From IMG/VR virus record IMGVR_UViG_3300048589_001324, positions 1-36,121 of that record: 36,121 nucleotides of DNA. The stretch is one strand, 5' to 3'. The notes beneath the pieces are model-generated. The model was not told where the DNA came from and made no database searches. It saw only the letters and a program-made list of their open reading frames with translations. This stretch comes from a virus. Below, piece after piece: positions 31,686-36,121 of the stretch; position 1 is the first letter of the stretch, and the number at the start of each line of letters is the position of its first letter. Position numbers and translations under genes: made by a program.

Positions 31686-33478
31686 GCTTCGTTTTTCTCC
31701 GAGGTGGCTTCCAAGGTCAATGTCATCGCCGGTGACCACTTCAGCCCGGAAGAGTCATCAGCTCCGAGTATCTGTTGAAATTTGGGAGGGAAATCCAGCA
31801 CATGTTTCGCTCGGGTGACAGCGACATAGAGCAAATTGATTTCTTCAATGGGGATTTCTTCCAGAAGATTTCCATCATCGCCAAAGAACTTGTCCTCAAA
31901 ATCTGAGGAGATTTTTACCCGGTCCCACTCACAACCCTTGGCTTTGTGGGCTGTAATGATTGAATGACTGGCTGAACCTGGACTGGCCGTCGAGAGATCA
32001 AGCAGTTGGTCGATGACACGGGGAATGGATGAACCCTTGAGCTTGCGGATCATTGTGATGCCGCGCAGGTAGTCCACGTTTCCGGTGAGTTTGCACTCAG
32101 CATGAAACGACTTAAGTGTCTTGAATTCCCGAATGAAGGAATTTTTGATCAGCTTGTGCTGAAGCTCGGCCAGCCAATGGATGTCCTTCAGGTCACTCAG
32201 AAAAGCTGAGGAAATAGACTCGCCGATGTGAATGTCCGTGATACCCTTGGTTATCAGCGCAAGAGCCTCTTCCGCGACCCCGGCATTGGTACGGCAAAGT
32301 ACGGTCGTTCCAATTGCTTGGGACCAGGAATGCTGGATGGATCCAATGATTTTAGGAATTGATCCGGGTGGATGCTTCTCACCATGAAATCTGTACTTCA
32401 GCGCGAGGACCCGATCAGCATACTGTGCAATATGTGGCCCAAACCTGAAGGATCGAGTAAGCGGATAGCTCGGAATACCCGAAGACTCCATGGATTCGAT
32501 TGTATTGACAGCCCCAGTGAAACCGTAAATGGACTGGTGAGGGTCGCCAACATAGACCTTGCGGACGGATTGCTGATCGACGATATCCAGGATCACAGGG
32601 TTGGCGTCCTGGAACTCATCGACCATGATGGTCGTGTATCCACTGAGGCTTGGGCGGGAAAGCTGATACATTTTTAAATACGTGGAGTGATCCATCGGGA
32701 CTGAAGACTGAGGGTCAAGCATTCCTTCCCAAAGCCGCGTAGCGTCATTCCCAAGCCGCGCGTAGACGGCTTCCAGTATCGAAGAAGACTCCTCATTCGC
32801 GGTCAAACGGCCTAAACATTCAAGGATAAGAGGGTCGGCAGACCCCAGGCTTGTGAAAAGAGTAGTCCTGCGGTCAACGCCTATCCGTGCGCAGAGGCTC
32901 AGAAGAGCCTCGACGCTTTCTTCAGGTGTATCTCCACCCATTTCCTTGAGGCCCTGAATCAGACGCTCCTTGAGGCGAACAAGCCTTTCCAGTGGCATGC
33001 TGGAGAGGAGGATCATGGCCTGCAGGATGGATCCATAACGTCGCCTTACCCAATTGAGGTCCAGCTTTTGATCAGCAGTCCGTTCGAACTGGCTGATCAT
33101 CTCCCTCACGATCTGAATGTACTGGCCTGGAGAAAGACCACCGATTAGCTCAACGATTTCAGATGCCCCGGATATGTGCGCGGAATAGTCGAAGCGCCTC
33201 GCTTGCGAAAGCTTGTGACGGAATCTGTTCATGCCCATTGCCCCATAGGCGAGGGAATGAGCAGTTTTAACGGTAACATTGGACGGAAATCGCCCTTTGG
33301 CTTCTTCAACGATCTTTCGGTTGTAGGCCAGGTAAAGAAACCTATCCTGCGGATTGTTTTCTGCCAGATTCACCAGCGAGGTGGTCTTGCTCGCGCCTGC
33401 GAAGGCCTTCACCAGAATGGCTTTTTCAAGCCTGCTGTAGGCCCTGAGAATGGCTTTTTGCTCTTCGGTAAGGATCAT
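31679..33478 (-). CDS. SF1 (UvrD/FBH1-like) DNA helicase
   Basis: A 599-residue ATP-dependent helicase. The P-loop is AFAGASKTTSL near 24-34, an A-x4-SKT variant seen in phage and FBH1-type helicases. Later motifs are IMVDEFQDANP (II), VGDPHQSIYGFTGA (III), IITAHKAKGCEWDRV (V) and LLYVAVTRAKHVL (VI). Overlap with the primase stop (ATGA) fixes the ATG. It would unwind DNA in phage replication or recombination. Confidence 0.92.
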   Translation of the reverse strand: MILTEEQKAILRAYSRLEKAILVKAFAGASKTTSLVNLAENNPQDRFLYLAYNRKIVEEAKGRFPSNVTVKTAHSLAYGAMGMNRFRHKLSQARRFDYSAHISGASEIVELIGGLSPGQYIQIVREMISQFERTADQKLDLNWVRRRYGSILQAMILLSSMPLERLVRLKERLIQGLKEMGGDTPEESVEALLSLCARIGVDRRTTLFTSLGSADPLILECLGRLTANEESSSILEAVYARLGNDATRLWEGMLDPQSSVPMDHSTYLKMYQLSRPSLSGYTTIMVDEFQDANPVILDIVDQQSVRKVYVGDPHQSIYGFTGAVNTIESMESSGIPSYPLTRSFRFGPHIAQYADRVLALKYRFHGEKHPPGSIPKIIGSIQHSWSQAIGTTVLCRTNAGVAEEALALITKGITDIHIGESISSAFLSDLKDIHWLAELQHKLIKNSFIREFKTLKSFHAECKLTGNVDYLRGITMIRKLKGSSIPRVIDQLLDLSTASPGSASHSIITAHKAKGCEWDRVKISSDFEDKFFGDDGNLLEEIPIEEINLLYVAVTRAKHVLDFPPKFQQILGADDSSGLKWSPAMTLTLEATSEKNEAW

Positions 33479-35886
33479 GCCAGCACCTCGGGGTTAATGC
33501 GGATAACCTTGGAGCCATTGGATCTTTCGAGCGAATCTTCGAGCTTGATTACATTCAGGCGGCAAAGCTCATCGAGTGCTCGCTCAAGTTTTTTGGGATT
33601 CTTCAGATGAGGAAAGCCCGAGTTCTGGACATCCCGCTTGGTCATTCCATCGGTGATACCACCGCTTCTGATCTTGCTGGCCAATGAACGTACTGCCGGA
33701 TCGTAGTAGCTGTCTGACTTGGAGAAGGTCTTGTGAGCATGCAGGGACAGATAGTCACACCATCGTTTGGCCAGTTCAGCAGCCAATTTGGAGATCTGGT
33801 TCTTTTCACTGATGGTTCCCTCGAACACCAGAACCAGGTGAAAGATCAGGGCAAGGCTACAGAAGAGGCTGGTATACTTGGAATAGTGGGACGTGAGTAC
33901 CGGGGAATACTCAGACTCCCGCAGACGATTTTCCTTCTCCTCAAGCCACGGAATGAAGATTTCCCGAGCCTCATCCGAGAACTTGATGATCCGTGGGTCG
34001 CCTTCCTTCCAGTTGGCGACTATGTCTGCGGTATCGAAGTCATGGAAGGCGCGGAACATTCGCTCATAGATCTCGTAGGCTTCGGGAACAGGCTTGCGAT
34101 CCACGAATGTCCACTTCTCGATGCTTTTGTCGTGATTGATGATGAGAGCGAAGCGATTGATTAACCCATCATTTTCCTTTCCGCCCTTATCGATATCCGC
34201 AAGGATATGGGAAAGCCAGTCCGGTTGAACCCCACCAACCACGGATACGATGCTCTCGCCCTTGAGGCGGTATGTTTTCCGTTCCAGATCGATCTTCAGA
34301 CCGCCCCAGCTTTCGAGCATAATCTTTCGCTGATCCAGTTGCCCCATGGACAGGGATCGCCACCACCCGGACAGCTCATCGCAGAACCACATGACGCCGT
34401 TGGGGTTGCTGACCATGATTTCAAGAGCCCTTTCAGGGGTGGCATCCCTTACGACCAGATATCTCGGACCTTTGGAAGATAGGGTGGCCATTTCGAGCCC
34501 GATCTTTGCGAGCTCGCTGCGAGCAGCTTCGGCACCGAGGTTGTCCTTCTTGCGAACAGCAATCGTTAGAGCCGACTCGCATTCTTTTTCCCTGACCTTG
34601 AGCAGCTTGAATGTTGCCTCAAGATCAGCCATCAGGACTTTGTTGGAATTGGCAAGGTCGGCCTCGATATGGAAGAGGGGTAGAAGCGACTTTTTCAGCA
34701 TTGCAGTTTTCTTTTGCCCGCTCTGTGCGATGAGAAGGCACCAGACGGGTGCTGGAACGAGAAACTCGCTGCTGTGCTGCTTAGGCTGAACGTAAAGCTT
34801 TCTGCCTACCAGAATGGAAAGGCCTGAGATGGCTGGTGCGGCCAGAGCATCCATGGGTGCCTGAAGATCGTCTGCCAGATATTCAAGCCAGTAGCGCAGG
34901 GATTCAGGCAGCATCTCATCGGGCTCAAATCTTGGGATGCGCTCCAGCTCGCTCAAATTGAGCCGTGGGGCTTCCCAAACGTGTTTTATATCCCGAGAGT
35001 CGTCCATGAGGCTTTGGAGTGATTGCTGGGCTGTTTCCGTTCGTCTGACGAAGTCTGTGACGTCAGTGCCTTCGTCTCCGGGAAGATTGATGAGTTTGAT
35101 CGAACGAACGAGAGGTCGAAGGTCTGCAAGGATCGCCTGAGCGTATTTGGCTCCTGGTTCATCCTTGTCAGGGAAGATGATGACGTCTTTGCCTTTGAAA
35201 AGGGGTGCATACTCAGCCTTCCAGCTGCTTGACGAGCCTGTGGTCGTCGCCGGGAGTCCAAGTTCCGCCAGCGTCTCAACATCCTTTTCGCCTTCACAGA
35301 TAATGACCCAGGGCGAATCCTTAACCTTGTCCCAATGATAGGGGGCGTGTGGCTTGTGACCATGAGGTTTGCTCAGCCACCAGCTGCCATTCAGGAAGAA
35401 AGCCTGTGGACATTGTTTGCGACCATTGGAATCCCGGAATTTCATGGACGCTTTGTTTTGGCGAGCATTGCGGTCCAGCCATAGGTAGGTTGCCTCATGC
35501 TCATGGCCAGGCATCCTGGTCTTGAAGTGCGCAACGACAGAATCCAGCGTGGGGAATCCCGATGACTTGCGGGTGGGGCGAGTCTCGGGCATTTCAAGTC
35601 CGGCTTTGGAAGCCAAAGCTTCCACTGCTTCGGAAAATGAAACCTGCTTCTGGTCCTGATAAAAGGATAGGATGTCGATACCGCGATCGTGCTTCGAGCA
35701 GGCGGGTGAGAAGCACTTGAATGTACCGGAATCGTCATGACAGGACATGGATGGTGAACGATCATCGTGGTATGGGCAAAGAATCATTCCACCCTTGGGA
35801 GAGAATCCCAGCATGGATGCAACGTCCGTTGGTTTGACTTTCTGCTTGATTTTGGCAATAACATCCGTTAGCGAAGTCGTTTTCAA
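33475..35886 (-). CDS. Phage primase-helicase (CHC2 zinc finger, TOPRIM, DUF3987)
   Basis: An 803-residue replication protein. From the chosen start, the primase zinc finger is at about 37-63 (C37, H40, C58, C63), the TOPRIM domain at about 195-250 (WVIICEGEKDVETL, then IFPDKDEPGAKYA), and a C-terminal DUF3987-type ATPase domain with a P-loop variant (IAQSGQKKTAMLKKS) near 385. I prefer the TTG at 35886 because AGAGGGA lies 7 bases upstream and the protein then begins like primases (LKTTSLTDVIAKIKQ); an in-frame TTG at 35982 would add 32 residues with no such site. Confidence 0.92.
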   Translation of the reverse strand: MKTTSLTDVIAKIKQKVKPTDVASMLGFSPKGGMILCPYHDDRSPSMSCHDDSGTFKCFSPACSKHDRGIDILSFYQDQKQVSFSEAVEALASKAGLEMPETRPTRKSSGFPTLDSVVAHFKTRMPGHEHEATYLWLDRNARQNKASMKFRDSNGRKQCPQAFFLNGSWWLSKPHGHKPHAPYHWDKVKDSPWVIICEGEKDVETLAELGLPATTTGSSSSWKAEYAPLFKGKDVIIFPDKDEPGAKYAQAILADLRPLVRSIKLINLPGDEGTDVTDFVRRTETAQQSLQSLMDDSRDIKHVWEAPRLNLSELERIPRFEPDEMLPESLRYWLEYLADDLQAPMDALAAPAISGLSILVGRKLYVQPKQHSSEFLVPAPVWCLLIAQSGQKKTAMLKKSLLPLFHIEADLANSNKVLMADLEATFKLLKVREKECESALTIAVRKKDNLGAEAARSELAKIGLEMATLSSKGPRYLVVRDATPERALEIMVSNPNGVMWFCDELSGWWRSLSMGQLDQRKIMLESWGGLKIDLERKTYRLKGESIVSVVGGVQPDWLSHILADIDKGGKENDGLINRFALIINHDKSIEKWTFVDRKPVPEAYEIYERMFRAFHDFDTADIVANWKEGDPRIIKFSDEAREIFIPWLEEKENRLRESEYSPVLTSHYSKYTSLFCSLALIFHLVLVFEGTISEKNQISKLAAELAKRWCDYLSLHAHKTFSKSDSYYDPAVRSLASKIRSGGITDGMTKRDVQNSGFPHLKNPKKLERALDELCRLNVIKLEDSLERSNGSKVIRINPEVLA

Positions 35887-36027
35887 GAACGATTCCCTCT
35901 GTGTTGTGATTTTTCTGGATGTGTCATGCGACACGGGAGACTTGACGTTACGAAAGTCTTTAGACGAGCCTGGGAAGAACAACGATCCTCGTGTAGAAAC
36001 ACAAGTTGCTGTTGAAAGATGATCAAC

Positions 36028-36047
36028 GATTTCTGTTTTCAGAAATC
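36028..36047. promoter_or_regulatory. Palindrome upstream of the early operon, operator-like
   Basis: GATTTCTG and CAGAAATC are perfect 8-bp arms around TTTT, about 140 bases upstream of the primase start. Such a site in the leader of the first early gene suggests a repressor or Cro site. The minus-strand gene start lies to its left. Confidence 0.45.
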
Positions 36048-36050
36048 ATT

Positions 36051-36077
36051 TTATTTACAATCTTTGATTGTAAATAA
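36051..36077. promoter_or_regulatory. Perfect 27-bp interrupted palindrome, operator-like
   Basis: TTATTTACAATC and GATTGTAAATAA form 12-bp arms around TTT. It lies 3 bases from the 36028-36047 palindrome. The arms are AT-rich and typical of dimeric repressor operators. A purine-rich GGAGG-containing ATG (36092) opens a 13-codon frame ending inside this palindrome; that frame is noted but not called. The region to the window end is a TATATA-rich stretch that may hold the early promoter. Confidence 0.55.
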
Positions 36078-36121
36078 TTCTCTCCCCTCCATCTTCCTCC
36101 TCTTTATATATTTATATATAA

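Noticed and set aside
36102-36121. TATATA-type repeat at the right edge
   Set aside because: Short AT-rich stretch; not a repeat array, and truncated by the window end.
1-36121. tRNA genes, CRISPR arrays, insertion sequences, integrase and attachment sites
   Set aside because: None was seen by eye: no repeat-spacer pattern, no transposase or integrase motif, and no cloverleaf-like tRNA sequence.

Overview
The window is a large part of a temperate tailed-phage genome (prophage or phage-derived region) from a Gram-negative, motile host. Nearly all phage genes lie on the minus strand, so the phage reads from high to low coordinates. The host lineage cannot be fixed from the sequence. A periplasmic haem protein, a chemoreceptor and a zinc-sensing chemoreceptor domain point to a proteobacterium or a Bdellovibrionota-like group. 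Phage genes look moderately GC-rich, while the cargo stretches at about 7.9-12.1 kb and 16.5-24.6 kb look AT-richer.

Layout from the right edge leftwards. (1) 36.1-28.0 kb, early/replication module: two palindromic operator-like sites, primase-helicase, SF1 helicase, HTH protein, unknown protein, RecE-like exonuclease, RecT/Bet annealing protein, SSB and RusA resolvase, mostly joined by 4-base stop/start overlaps. (2) 28.0-24.6 kb, lysis and accessory module: holin-like protein, GH108 endolysin, tiny membrane protein, HTH protein, a tail-completion-like protein, an orphan DNA methyltransferase and a small unknown. (3) 24.4-18.1 kb: a complete type I restriction-modification operon (hsdR-hsdM-hsdS) with its own promoter. 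(4) 18.1-16.3 kb: a broken zinc-ribbon ORF, a plus-strand membrane protein and a possible cos region. (5) 16.3-12.2 kb, lambda-like packaging genes: terS, terL, gpW and portal. (6) 12.1-7.9 kb, a mixed-orientation island inserted between portal and head protease: CZB zinc-binding protein, MarR regulator with a perfect 20-bp palindrome in its promoter, secreted c-type cytochrome, soluble chemoreceptor-rhodanese fusion, single-domain response regulator and a membrane protein. (7) 7.7-4.4 kb, lambda-like protease (with probable nested scaffold), decoration and capsid proteins and head-tail connectors. (8) 4.4-0 kb, P2-like contractile tail: spike V, W, J, I, sheath, tube and tail chaperone E with a candidate frameshift.

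The phage is therefore a lambda-head/P2-tail mosaic carrying two cargo blocks. The restriction-modification block fits defence against competing phages. The sensory block fits lysogenic conversion: it could feed redox, sulfur or zinc signals into the host chemotaxis array, since no kinase or adaptor is encoded here. Integrase, main repressor, tape measure, tail fibres and the rest of the baseplate are not in the window. Several phage genes appear to start at TTG, so many starts here were chosen by Shine-Dalgarno position and stop/start overlap.
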